From NCBI GenBank assembly GCA_027605045.1, contig JAQFWX010000020.1, forward strand, positions 620,001 through 684,000: a stretch of 64,000 nucleotides of DNA, given 5' to 3'. The DNA comes from Phallus indusiatus. Its lineage: Eukaryota > Basidiomycota > Agaricomycetes > Phallales > Phallaceae. Shown here in pieces: positions 48,306 through 59,711 of this stretch (within the stretch, counting starts at the first letter, position 1; every line of letters begins with the position of its first letter). The position numbers and the translations under genes were made by a program. A model generated the notes under the pieces. The model saw only the letters and a list, made by a program, of their open reading frames with translations. It ran no database searches and was not told the DNA's origin.

Positions 48306-49473
48306 ATGATGTTCTCCTCAGTCCTCTCTCTTGCGACTATAATCTTCTCGGTCTCTCATACAGCTACTGCTGCCCCTTCTCTTACCCCATCTCAACTCCT
48401 TCAAAACGGAGAAGAGGCCCAAACGGTTAATGCCCAATTTGCATCCATCAGTCCAACTGATCCATGCAATGCTACCCGTAAGACATTTCTGGTATGGAAT
48501 GATATAACCCTACTTACCGTTCTTCTCTAGAATTGTCCTTTGCATGTGTAACCGGACAGAATGCCCAATGTGTCAACTCCCAGTGGGTGTTGACCCCATG
48601 CTCAACCGCTGGTCAAACTTGCGTGGTGTTACCCCAGACTAACCAAGTTGGCGTTGTAAGTCATTTCCTTATTGTCCTTCTCCTTTGCCCGAGGTTTATT
48701 TTGCTTGCTAGACAATCACATGTGATAGTTTGTCCGATGCGCTTGCTCAGATGCAAGCATCCGGTGTCCAGGGCGGTTTGACTGGCTCTGACAGTAATTC
48801 AACTAATTCGACTACTGGTGGTGGTGATGATAGCGACAGCGATGGTGATGGCAATGATTGCGGTGACGACGATGGCACCCCATCCAACTCGACTTCCGGT
48901 GCGACTTCTAACTCTACGTCCGCTTCACCCATCATCCCGGCTATAACCACGTCGGCCACACGGACTGCAACGCTTGCTCCAAGCGTCACATTGCAGCCTC
49001 CATCTTCTTCATCTGGTTCTTCTTCCAACTCTACCTCGGACGGAAACTCAACTGGGAACAACGTATCTGCCTCACCATTCGTTCCGGCAGTCACTACCTC
49101 GGCCACCCGTTCCGCAACGCTTGCGCCAAGCGTAACTCTGTCTTCTTCATCTGTCGTCGCTGCTACTACTACACCTGCACCATCTGCACCTTCTCCAGCA
49201 CCCACCATCTTCTCTTTCAACACGACAATCACACTCTCCCCGGCTTCCGCATCAGCCTTGATCTCGTCCATCGAAGCAAACAACCCTAGCGGAATCACCA
49301 TCATCACCGCCAGCCCTGCTCAATCCACCGACACAAACAACAACGGTGACGACGACTCTGATCTGGGAAAAACCATCACCTTGACTCCTGCTCCTGACCC
49401 ATCGGCGGACGCAGTTGCCACATCGAGCTCGGGCTACAACCCCTCGTACCGTGTTCGAAGAATGATGATCTGA
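48306..49473 (+). CDS. Secreted CBM19-like protein with Ser/Thr-rich tail
   Basis: Signal peptide MMFSSVLSLATIIFSVSHTA. Three exons (introns GTAAGA...TCTCTAG and GTAAGT...TTGCTAG) give a cysteine-rich module of the chitin-binding CBM19 type. It reads LTPSQLLQNGEEAQTVNAQF, CNATQLSFACVTGQNAQCVN, WVLTPCSTAGQTCVVLP and TITCDSLSDALAQMQASGV. A long Ser/Thr/Asn/Pro-rich, likely O-glycosylated stretch follows, with an Asp-rich patch (GDDSDSDGDGNDCGDDD) and an imperfect repeat (ITTSATRTATLAPSVTLQ and VTTSATRSATLAPSVTLS). The C-terminus YNPSYRVRRMMI is not a GPI tail. No catalytic domain. Chitin or wall binding is inferred from the module; the long minus-strand frame is its shadow. Confidence 0.8.
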
Positions 49474-52400
49474 ACGAAAAACGACGACGCTATCCTCTAT
49501 TTATATGCATTTTCAACACCCCACCTCAAACATTGTGTTATATATATAAACCGCATCGTTGCATCAGAGATTATGAATCTTGTATCGGGTAATAACACTT
49601 GGGACAATTCAGTGCCCTTACTGTATCTCATTACTACAATATCATAACTAGAAATTCTGTTTCCTTTATTTTCCTTTCCTTTCTTCTGTTCGGTAATCTA
49701 GTTTTCAATATATAATCTTTAAAAACAAAGGACACATGTCTCGGGGTCGATTGCCGGCGAACTGAACAACAAACGATCTTTTGTTCTTCTTACACACCTG
49801 CTGTCAGATTCAGAGTTTCTAATACCCTCTCTTACTTATTCATAGTGATATTTATATCGACCGGTCCAAATCTCGAGCCCAAATCTTGAATAGAAGTGGT
49901 GTGGAATAGCGGAATTTGATTCAGAAACAGTCCCGTATCGGACGCCATTTCAGCATGCATACGCCGGTCAAGGGTCGTCAGTTCAGCGACATCGTTTGTA
50001 CCTTCAAAATGTTTTGTAGCTTTTGTTATCTTGCAACTCGACCCTATCATGAAGTCGCACACCTCTGTTCACGTTTACACCTCTTTGTCTTCGTCTTTGT
50101 TCACACTCTGTTTTCCATATTTAGAATTTACGCTGTAATACTCGGCTTAGAATTCCTTTGTTGCCTTCCTAATGGGGTATTCAATTCAAAACCAGTGAAT
50201 GCTCCTGAACCTGAGTCATATTGTTGTGTCGAAGTTAATTAATTATATCCAAAGCGCATATACGCATTTTGAGTATTTTTGAATAATATAATAACCAATC
50301 TTCGTTTGTATTTTCCCTTGTACTGCGTTCGAGGAATGATTGAGATCTAGATGTAAGCGACGAGAGTCAGCCCCTTTCTCCTTTCTTTTTGCTGTTGTTC
50401 AAGTTTTTTTTTGTGGGTGGGCAGCGAGACCGCCGCGGCTAAAACTTTATAAAGCCTAAAGAAATCATATAAGCATGGAAGTAAGCATTGGAGCTGACGA
50501 TGGCGAGGTTGCATTTTGGTTTTATGATTCAGTAAATTGCTCGCTGCAGATGAAATATGGTTTAAACAAGTTTGACTTTGATACGCCAATGAACAAGTCA
50601 CGCCGTTCGCTGAGAACCAAATTACGGCAGCGATACGCGTGCACGGTCCTGCCAACCCGTCCGAGTCCGCGTCCTGGGTGGATAGACTCAGAACTCTGAC
50701 CTGCAAATTCGATTGTATGTACTGCATTCTCAAACTCCGGACAAAGCTCAAGCTCTCAGTAATTTTTAAGTCTAACACACCGATGAAAGGGTATTGAATC
50801 TGGATTCTGTGTGCACGACGATCCTCGGATGACCGTGACGTGACGTCTAATAGTAGAGCTCGACAAAAGTATGGAAAGACAAGCTATAAGGTGAATCTGA
50901 TCATCTTTAACATATTTCTCTCTGCTTATTTGCTCAATGCTTAACGAAATTCGTCGGATTCACTAGATCCGTGGTCTACCAGACAAAAACCCTTTTTTTT
51001 TGCTATCATGACAATTTTTAGGCGTCAGAAACGCGCTGAGCTGGCAGTAGCCATGTGGGTCTGCGTCCATTGACACACGGATTCAATCCTATCTAACTGA
51101 CAACATTTTTAGAGTTAGATTGCTCTGTCATGTCATGACATGACATGTGATTCCCAATAAAGCGGGAGCCTACGTAGTTGTACGTCGTCGTACATCCTCA
51201 AAACATCTTTTCATAATACTTCATTTCAAGTTTGTCGAAATCCTCTTAGAAACGCGGTACCCTAGCAACAAGGTGTAGCTCAATCTGAAGCCTGTAGTTC
51301 ATATAAAAACCGTGTTCACCTGCCGCTGTTCATAATTAAACAGGCTGATCCTCTTCCAAATTAGACCACGTGGGGCAACGACTTAAATTTTTTTTATCAG
51401 CTTATCAACCTTCACTAATCACTAACCATCGTCGAGGTCACAAGGCTGTAATTCCCCTTTCCTTTTGTCTTTTTCAATCCATCGTTTTGATCTAGACTAT
51501 TTAAGCCTCGAGTGGCGCAGAAAGAGCTCCACCCAGTCCGGCGAAGGCACCTTTTGCGGCCAAAACGCGCGGTTGAATCAACATGAGGTCGCATGGGACA
51601 GAGCTCTTCGTTTTTAGATACTGAGTCTATTTCTCACTGCAGCTTTCACGCTGAGCGAGACACGTCGTCAGGGTGCAAATTCGGATGAAGCGAAAATGAA
51701 CCTCGGGTCACCCTTATTGAAATTAATATTAGTCTAAACGCTCTCGGAAATAGGGTCCTGTAAGTCAATCGTTGTATCTCCCCCTAGACAAACCAAGCTT
51801 TTCTATCATTCTTTCATGATATTTACATTACTTCAATGCAGAATGGGGGTTGATTATCCTAATCCAAGACATTCAACACCATTGGATTCTTGGCCAAGAG
51901 ACAAAATCCGACAAACATAGCTTTTCATTTCACCAAAGGAAATACGGGAGATAGTCCGACTGGGCAGTGATACATAATATCACCATGCGATATAACGCGG
52001 TTCTTGACGAGTTCTTCCGTCCGTATATTTTTTTCTTCGATAAGGCTAATCGGCAGTTCTCATTCTTTAATAGTCAGTGTTAATACTTGTATCATAGCAA
52101 CAACACGAAAAAGGAAAGGCAAAAACCTCAATGAAGAAACTATTTTTGAACACGCTTCCGTATGGTCGTCCGGTGTCCGCGTCGATACAAAATCCCAAGA
52201 AAGCCAACATGCACGCTGAACACGCATTCCCCCAAGACCCTATCAAACCTGTCACGATACACTAATCCGAAAACAAATTCTCGCTTTTTTCCTTTCTCGA
52301 CTGCATCATATCAATTCCCCCGACTGCTACCTCATTAACACTCGACCTTTTAGGAAATACGTCTCGTATGCAACCAAACATGGGAGCATGTGCTCATTTC

Positions 52401-52542
52401 GCCCACTAATTAAATTGAAACCACACTGGAATTTTATTCTCGATAAAGCTGGTTTTTGCGTATAAAATCAAAGGAACTGGTGCGGATTTCTGGACGTCTG
52501 CAACTGCGATTGACACACTCTCCTCACCATCGCGGATAAATC
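49474..52542. other. Long spacer upstream of the chitinase gene
   Basis: Three kb without a supportable gene. Frames at 49916-50242 and 50347-50778 are compositionally random and lack splice support. The direct repeat ATGTCATGACATGACATG lies near 51128. TATAAAA at 52461-52467, 76 bp before the chitinase start, is its likely TATA box. Confidence 0.5.
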
Positions 52543-54092
52543 ATGGTCGGAATATCCTTCTCGCTCTCTTTTGCGTTGTCCCTTCTTTGCTCTTTCCGCT
52601 TGATATATGGCGCACCTAATAATGCTCCTCCCCGTCAACTGAAAGGGAACGTTGGGATGTTCAATCATGGCGGTATTAATCCCCCTACTGCCAAAGACAA
52701 TGCCGTGTCGATTTCGAGTCGTCCTACCCCAGAACCCGAAACAGGTCTCAAATCCCCAGCAGCAAGCGCCTCTTCTCCACAATTCGTAATCTACAGCGAT
52801 AAATGGGTCCAAGGTCTTACAGGGCCGCCAAACGTGACCGCTGTTGCTGTGAGTCTCCAATCCTGTTTCGCAAAGTCTGGCAATTGTTGACTTATTTCAT
52901 AGGGCTATAATGTTTTGTATGTCCTTAAAATTGACTTTAAATTGGTTTTCTAACTCTTGCGTTCCAAATTTTCATGGCAGCATACTTTCCTTCTTGCTCA
53001 CGGAAGGAGCATACGACAAAGCGGCGGAGTGGACAGAACTAACGGCGGCCCAGCGCTCGGCCATTAAGAGTCAATACAACGCGGCTGGAGTCAAGCTTCT
53101 TGTTAGTTTGTTCGGTTCAACTGATGCACCTACGTCGAACGGTGCCGACCCAGTTGCGACAGCAAATACCATGGCAGCATGGGCTATTCAGTACGATTTA
53201 GACGGCGTCGACGTCGATTATGAGGTAATCAGATCAACTTTTCCTTCATTTCTTCTCGAGTAGTTCCTTATTCCCAGGTAGGATTTCAATGCCATAGACG
53301 CAGGAAATGGGAAAGCCGAAAGCTGGCTGGTAACATTTACACAACAACTGCGCACACAACTTCCTCAAGGACAATATATCATTACTCATGCTCGTATGTT
53401 GCCTGTTGTTTTTTTCTACGCGTTTATGTTCGTACATTAATAAGCGGAATTCAGCCGTGGCACCTTGGTTTTCGCCTAACATTTGGGGAGGAGGCGCGTA
53501 TCTGACTGTTAACCAACAGGTCGGCAGTCTGATCGACTGGGTAAGTTTATTTATTGTTATCTCTCAAGTGAAAATATTAATTTTGTACTGTAGTATAACG
53601 TTCAGGTATGACCCTCTTCGTATCCCGCTTACATTTATTTGATTATCAACCTATTTCTTCTACCAATCAGTTTTACAATCGTGAGAGCCTGACTTTTATT
53701 GTCTGGTTACTGAAAACTAACTCTCGAACAGAAGGTACAACGGAATACACCACCTGCTCGGGGCTCTTGACCAACTCCTCGAGTACATGGCCTCAAAGTG
53801 CTCTCTTCCAAATTGCAGCAAGCGGCGTGCCATTGAACAAACTCGTTATCGGAAAACCCGCAAACACTGGAGACGCGAATAACGGATACATTGCTCCTGC
53901 TACACTTGCTTCATGTGTATCCCAGGCGAAAACGAAAGGGTGGAACGCTGGAGTTATGGTCTGGGAGGTAAGAGTGCTCGAAAACAAAAAAAAACAACAG
54001 CTTCTGATCATTTTTCATTTTAACGGTAACAGTATCCTGATGCGACTGCTTCATGGATCCAATCAGTCCGTTCACAGGCATTTCCCGAATAG
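52543..54092 (+). CDS. GH18 chitinase, secreted
   Basis: Hydrolyses beta-1,4-N-acetylglucosamine chains. It starts MVGISFSLSFALSLLCSF, with signal cleavage probably near IYGAP. About nine exons. The catalytic GH18 signature DGVDVDYE (DxxDxDxE) lies just before an intron and carries the proton-donor Glu; the next exon continues DFNAIDAGNGKAESW. The SxGG-like strand is replaced by VKLLVSLFGS. The conserved barrel piece IDWYNVQFYNQGTTEYTTC is built from very short exons (YNVQ, FYN). Later parts are LVIGKPANTGDANNGYI and GVMVWEYPDATASWIQ; the stop TAG is at 54090-54092. No chitin-binding module is attached. About 375 residues, usual for this single-domain type. A CBM19-like gene lies 3 kb upstream. 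Confidence 0.9.
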
Positions 54093-54724
54093 ACAAAGAA
54101 CCTTGATATGCTCACTTCGTCTCCCTATAAACGCGACATCGGAAATACTAACAGGTTTATTACGCTGAATTCTATACTTTTCATTCGTGTTACTTTTTGG
54201 ATATCAATGTATTATTCGGCTATGGTAAGGATGGTGTGAATCCGTTTGGTGGTGTATTTTCGAAAGTCGAAGTGTACGTTTGTGTATATATTTTATACAG
54301 TAGAGCTGTTCACAGTTACTTTTGGAGAAATATGTATTTCAATCTGAAGTCGGACAGGACCGGGGTCTATTATGAAACCGGACTGAATGAGAGTGAGGGT
54401 GATGGTGGGGATGACTAGCTTGAGTTCAACTTGGGTTTCCGGCTTCACTAGCTCGGCCTTGGTCTGATTCCTGACCCTATTCCTGTTGTTAAGAAAGTCA
54501 AGGGTATATATGCTATATATACAAACATATGGATAAAATAACCCACGAGAGCATTGACATCAAAGGTTGAGGGAATTTGCATAAATAATCCGATAATCAC
54601 TTCAAAAAAAACCGGAGGTATATAAAACGAAACGATTTTTGAATCACTGAAGCAAGAAAATAATTGGAAAATAATTGAAAAAGAAGGAAGCAGTTTGAGT
54701 GAAACTCTAATTAAATTCATTATA
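54093..54724. other. Spacer downstream of the chitinase
   Basis: AT-rich spacer with short overlapping frames; no gene supported. Confidence 0.45.
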
Positions 54725-54945
54725 TCGATACTAATACGACGTGTGTTTTACCCTTGCCATCATGCCATGCAAAAGCTCAACATTAAAATGCCTCCCGATA
54801 TTTCTCCAAGTCGTATACAATATCCTCGTGTTAAGACTCGGGAGATATCACTATTGTTTTACTGAGAACTGAGAAATCCCTCATTAAAGGGTACAGTATC
54901 AACTTTCGTATACAAGGCCATCCTAAATTCCAGAGACGGAATAGA
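54725..54945 (-). pseudogene. MDR oxidoreductase relic with large internal deletion
   Basis: The plus-strand text at 54730-54827 follows the 3' end of MDR copy A. CGACGTGTGTTTTACCC matches CGACGAGTGTTTTACCC, and shared runs such as CCATGCAAAAG and CGTATACAATATCCTC occur in the same order. At about 54828-54834 it jumps to the gene's 5' exon: GACTCGGGAGATATCACTAT matches GGCTCGGGAGATATCACTAT, followed by GGTACAGTATCAA and CGTATACAAGG. Everything between is missing. The fragment is about 30 kb from the two full copies and shows a third, dead copy of the gene. Confidence 0.85.
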
Positions 54946-55166
54946 ATTAAGGAATTATGAACAACCAGTATAACACGAGATTAGCTCCTTGGCCCGATTA
55001 TTACTCAAAAAAAGGCACTTTGGATTTTTGCGACAATCTGGTGTTCTCGAGCACCGAACTCACTGAATTGTTCGCGACTTGCATCAGCCCTGAGGCCTGA
55101 GTGATGAGAGTGTAGAAGAAACGTTCCGTATAACAACAATACAAAATACAAAATTTAACCGTATAT

Positions 55167-55952
55167 TCACTTGAATTCGCTGAAATCTAAGTATTTTAAA
55201 ATATAATGAATGTCTTGTTTAGAATCAAACAAACTTACATTCAATCGTTGGAGGTCCGGTTAGCGCACCTTCCCCTATCTTAGTAGCTAAAGCCGAGAAT
55301 GCTTCGGATGCAAAGTGAGCATTGACTGCCTCTGCATCTCGATATTGTTCAAATACAACGAATTTGTAGCCTTGCAAATCATAATTTAGCGATGGAAGTT
55401 CACTACCTAAAGAAAAAAAGTATCACCTCCAGTGCTATCGGCTACAAAACTTCGAGACGTTCGATACTCCAAACATCCTGGTTCTTGATCAGATAGACTG
55501 AATATTTGAATATCGGTCAACAGCTTCTGGATAACGTCTTCTTGACCAGGAGTAGGGTATAATTGAGCCACAAGTATTATCTGCATCCTTGATAGTTAAT
55601 CGCGATACGAAATATTGTAAGGATTCGATGCAACACTAACAGGACCCTTAGAAGGAATCTCGCCGTATGGGGAAGCCATGGGGGGTGTAAGAACGATAGT
55701 GAATACCTTGGGAAAAGATGGCAACACTTTATATGCGGCGATAGGATTTTTAGTAATCTGGGCTTCGAGATGAGTCAGGATTGGCCCGAGGCGTGGGGAT
55801 GTGAAAAGATAATGGATAGTGACACCCGGCGCCCAATCGCGAAAAACGATTACTGAAACGGTGGATACTGTAGAGTCCTTTTCGTCTTTTCCAATTACAT
55901 GAAAGTCACACCCATGTATATTAATTGACATCTTCCCGTTTCCGAATTTCAT
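55167..55952 (-). CDS. ABM-type (dimeric alpha-beta barrel) protein with N-terminal extension
   Basis: Two frames that look like separate small genes only nine bases apart join in phase through a 60-bp intron (GTTAGT...GATGCAG). The N-terminal ~95 residues (TVSVIVFRDWAPGVTIHYL, FTIVLTPPMASPYGEIPS) lead into an antibiotic-biosynthesis-monooxygenase fold: IILVAQLYPTPGQEDVIQ, DQEPGCLEYRTSR, then after a 44-bp intron LQGYKFVVFEQYRDAEAVNAHF. A last intron (GTAAGT...ACTTAG) gives the C-terminus YFSEFK and stop at 55167. Such proteins include quinone-forming monooxygenases and aldehyde-handling enzymes. The start may be Met at 55952 or 55931. The N-terminal part may be a diverged second barrel half. 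The fused gene model is inference; two separate genes are the alternative. Confidence 0.65.
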
Positions 55953-56017
55953 TTACTCAAATTGAATACTAGAGTACAGTTATTACGAGAATAATACAAT
56001 AAAAAGTACGGAGAAGT

Positions 56018-56802
56018 TTAGGAGAGAGGAGCTGTGACATTGGGGTATCTCCCAGTATCGTAGTGGTCATGACTATATACGTTTGGTGGGTATTGGGCGT
56101 TAGGCATCTGGTTTGCTGTCGAATATTGCGCATTTCCTTGGGTTTGCATCGCTGAGCTGTTCATAACGGGATTGGGGTGCATAGCATCCGGGTGTGCTCC
56201 GTGTGCCACTGCACGCTCTCGACGTGCCAGGGCTTCTTGTTCCAATCGCTCAGCAGCGGAAAGCTCCGCAGATTGAACCTTCAAAGCTTGCGCTTCACTG
56301 GAATTGTACTAAGCAATCAGACAAGACTAGCAAACATGCATTCACGTACCGCTCTTTCTGGATACCTTTAGCTCGCAACGAGCTAGAGCAAAGGATTGTC
56401 CCAGCAGCATGTTCCAATTTGCCAATCAAGGCCCGTTCGCTTGCGCTTGTTTTGTTTCGATTGTTCACAGCGCCTGACGCAGGAATAGTTGCACCATCTA
56501 CTGCCGTAGTAGCTCCGGGAGCCGTCATTTGTTGAGAATCATGGATTCCCGACGGTCTTACAGCTGGATCCGCTTGGGGGTGATTTCCTGCGAAATGATG
56601 ACCAGCCGCGCCGCCAAGCACAGCGCCCGTTGCCGTGTGCCCTTCATGGTGGCCAAAAGCTCCACCTAAAGCTGCACCTGTTGCGGTTCCTGGTCCTGTA
56701 TGGTTGTTCTAAGTTGCAAGGTAAAAAAAACAACGGTAGTGAGCCTATATTACAGGTTCAAGGGCAGTTTCGAGAGCTTACTGTACGTTTGGTAAGAGGC
56801 AT
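56018..56802 (-). CDS. Gly/His-rich protein of a conserved basidiomycete family, CsbD-like segment
   Basis: Exon 1 from 56802 codes MPLTKRT. A GTAAGC intron leads to a Gly/Ala/His-rich part (TGAALGGAFGHHEGH, TGAVLGGAAGHHFAGNHPQ). A helical segment follows (ALIGKLEHAAGTILCSSSL, RAKGIQKER) that resembles CsbD-type stress proteins. A second intron (GTACGT...TTCCAG) leads to AQALKVQSAELSAAERLEQE, then RRERAVAHGAHPDAMHPNP and a Gln/Asn/Tyr-rich tail ending VTAPLS. About 215 residues, no signal peptide; the GG/HH repeats suggest a flexible N-terminus. The family occurs widely in agaricomycetes, function unknown. A TATAAAAG box at 56846-56853 (minus strand) lies 44 bp before the start. Confidence 0.8.
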
Positions 56803-56845
56803 TGTTAACTTTTCTGAAATTCTAAGAACTTGCCTATTTCATTGT

Positions 56846-56853
56846 CTTTTATA
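56846..56853 (-). promoter_or_regulatory. TATA box of the Gly/His-rich gene
   Basis: TATAAAAG on the minus strand, 44 bp ahead of the ATG at 56802. Confidence 0.6.
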
Positions 56854-57656
56854 GGCCTCACAAGCACCACCTCAACACCAGCGACGAGTCGAGCATAGGT
56901 ATGATGATGGTTATTGGAGCTCCATGACGTCAGGCACCCATATCGATCACATGACACATTACATAGGTGATTACGTCATTGAGATAGCTTGAAGGAGCGC
57001 TCGATCTTCGTCCGCCCAGGGTCAGCAGGAGCCTGCAGGAGCCGGCTTTAAAAGGAGCTGGGAAGGCTGTGAAGTACATCCACGTACTTATACTCATAAG
57101 TAAAAGAAAAGAAGAGGAATAGACTCTTAGAATAAATGTGAAACTTGTCGTACTTCAATCTGAACGTAATTTTACTTACCTTGAAACAATCTACTTCAGT
57201 TTGTTCTCCCTATGTATAATCCACGGAGTTAGGGTCAGCATGTCATCAAATTTTGATCAAATGTATCTCATGATGTTACTAACGCTCTTTCGGAACGCAG
57301 TTGATGTTTTCGCTTAGCGGTCTCCGCCTATGGAAAAAAAAAGGTGGTCCTGTACACTTGTTTAACAGAGGTAACATCTATTGTCCTATATCAGAATGAA
57401 TAATAATTAAAGCATCATATTGTCATAGAATGAGCTTCTCCGCCTGAACTTACGTTTTTCGTTTTCTGACTTCTCTGAAGAAAGTGTGGAAGTAAAATTT
57501 AAAAGAATCCAAGCTAAGGTTATGTAAAGACACAAGCGCCCACTTCCCCCTCTCGTCCAACTCTTGTCTCACTTTCACTGCATGGCTTGGAAATATCTAT
57601 GTCTCGTATAATAAGCCCCTAAATTATCTCTGCCTTTCTGTTGCTTTTCATCCCCA
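56854..57656. other. Intergenic between divergent genes
   Basis: About 800 bp. A short CRE-like TGACGTCA occurs at about 56927 and a near copy (TTACGTCATTGAG) at about 56970; ATF/CREB-type control of the flanking stress-like gene is possible but untested. Confidence 0.4.
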
Positions 57657-59202
57657 ATGAACATCGAATGGACTTTGGGAGCGTATGAAATTGGCCTGGT
57701 GTTCGCTACCGTCTTGTACGGCATCGTCGTGGCACAAACTTTTACCTACACGCAAGAAAAGTTCATGGACCCTGTTTTGCTTAAGATTCTTGTTCGTTCT
57801 TTTTTTTACATTTCTTTGTGTATAAAATAGACCTACAGATAATTTACCTAGGTTGGAACTGTGTGGTGAGTCGACTTGGAATTGCTCCAACAGATTAATA
57901 TGTCTCATGAGTTTCAGCCTTTTCGACACCATTCATACCTTTGCAATCTGGGCTCTTCTATACTATTGGTCGGTTAACAACTTCGGAAGTGAAACCGGTT
58001 TATTGAAGATACACTGGATGTTTATACTGGCCTTTGCATTCTCGCCAACGATTGGTGCAATTGTTCAAGTAAGTTGTAGTTTTTTAATTGGGCCGGATGC
58101 ACCATTTTCTGAGGAGCAAAAATAAACAGTCGTTCTTTGCTTACAGAATGTTTTTACTCCTCACGAGACCTTACTTACCTATAATTATTTGGATGGGTGC
58201 CTTAACACGAATTGGATTTGCGGTTGTGCGCGTCGTAGCACTGGCTCGGTCCGGAACCATACCTCAGGCGGTCTTACGGTTCGGTTGGATATTGACCACC
58301 AGTCTTTCTATCAATGTGGTGCTAGATACCCTCAATACCTCTGGATTGTTATATTGTCTTCTAAAAAATCGCAATAGTTTAATAAGGTAACGATCGAGGG
58401 CTGTTTGTTCTTATTCACAATATGCTTATCCTCTTAGGTCGCGAAAAACAGTTGACAAGCTGCTGAGATACACCGTTGGTAAGTGATATATTAAAGCGTT
58501 TTTCAGGCTTCATCTTTTAATGCCTTGTCAGAAATAGGTCTAACTACTGCGTCCGTCAAATTTTTGTCTATGAATTGTAAAAGATTCTGACGTAAAGCAA
58601 ACAGTATATGTGCAATCATCACACTTGGCCTTGTCCAATACAGTGAGTCCACATATAAGTGTTATTTTTATGATTTCTAATTCTTCCTCCCTTTGCAGGG
58701 GCCCATCAAAATTGTAGGATTTGGATCTCATTTCTACAAGTTCCAACAACTAACATACCACAGTCATATTCATAGCATTTTTCGTTATATATCCCAAGTG
58801 TAAGTTATAATTACAGATTTAGCTAAAAGGTTACTAATGACATATCCTTTTAGTATTCGCGAACTCCTTTTTGGCCTCGTTCGTTTTGCACTTTGTCCCT
58901 TCACTGGCCTGATTTCACTAACCCTCTCCCCAATTAGCCTCAACGCCCGTGCCCAGTTTAGGCGAGAATCAACAACAGTGATGTCGGACATATGTGTCGT
59001 TCAAGATAGTCACCCTGAAGAGGTATGTGAACCGTAAATTCAGCTCGCGTATAGAAGTCCTTATGTATTTTTTCAGCATCTCTTGGAGACTGTCAGAGGG
59101 AAAGAAACGTCCACAGCTTCATCATCGACACATCCTCCAGACTCTCCAGCGTCATCACTACGGGCGCCGGCACAGTCTGAAGTATCGTCAGAGCATGGCT
59201 AA
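57657..59202 (+). CDS. DUF6534-family membrane protein
   Basis: Ten or so small exons give an intact protein. MNIEWTLGAYEIGLVFATVL (helix 1), TFTYTQEKFMDPVLLKIL, LFDTIHTFAIWALLYYW, HWMFILAFAFSPTIGAIVQ, SFFAYRMFLLLTRPYLPIII and SLSINVVLDTLNTSGLLYCL come first. The region then continues RKTVDKLLRYTVEIGLTTA, ICAIITLGLVQY, NFIFIAFFVIYPKLFANSF and LASLNARAQFRRES, with a Ser-rich tail ending VSSEHG. About seven transmembrane helices and the LNAR signature near the C-terminus are hallmarks of this agaricomycete family, whose function is unknown. Exon 58699-58713 is only 15 nt, and its inclusion is needed to keep the frame. Every join was placed by GT-AG rule and family order. Confidence 0.85.
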
Positions 59203-59711
59203 TTGCAACCTGGTTTTATCGCTCTCGTTACAAACAAACTATTGACGCTCAGGCTGTCGATTTATTTTCGACTCTTCAGGCTCCAATTTTAACAATACCT
59301 GCTCCCGCGCTGAAACGTTTGTTCTCTTAACAAGTGCTAGAAGTTGAATTAAAGGGGCTAACTCAAGAAACCTAGCATTACGAATTCTCCTATCTGTTTA
59401 TACGCGTAAGTTACTACACTGTACAACAAGTATGTACATATACCACTCAAAAATACTTAATGGGCAATAATAATTTGAGTGCATGCAGCACTTTTCTCCA
59501 GTTGCACACAAGATCGTATAATCAATTTCATTGTCTGCTATTTTATATTTGAAAGAAAGCACAGTTCTGTGATTTAGAATACCAGTTCGGAGCTGTGACC
59601 ATTGATCTCATACTTACATATGTGCGATATCGTCACGTCCGGCTAACTACTGCCGTCCTGCCAGCATACCGTCTTTGCACTTCCCATAATTCGAACAAGT
59701 TTGAAAGTCCA
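59203..59711. other. Intergenic, nothing recognised
   Basis: Spacer between two plus-strand genes, no motif seen. Confidence 0.45.

Noticed and set aside
48747..49307. 186-codon minus-strand frame
   Set aside because: Antisense shadow of the CBM19-like gene's biased Ser/Thr tail.
50347..50778. 143-codon minus-strand frame
   Set aside because: No domain, leader or splice partners; composition like the surrounding non-coding DNA.
51270..51550. Possible tRNA (short CTCGAG and GTTC-like pieces)
   Set aside because: No A-box/B-box pair or cloverleaf could be drawn.
52468..52860. 130-codon minus-strand frame
   Set aside because: Shadow of chitinase exon 1.
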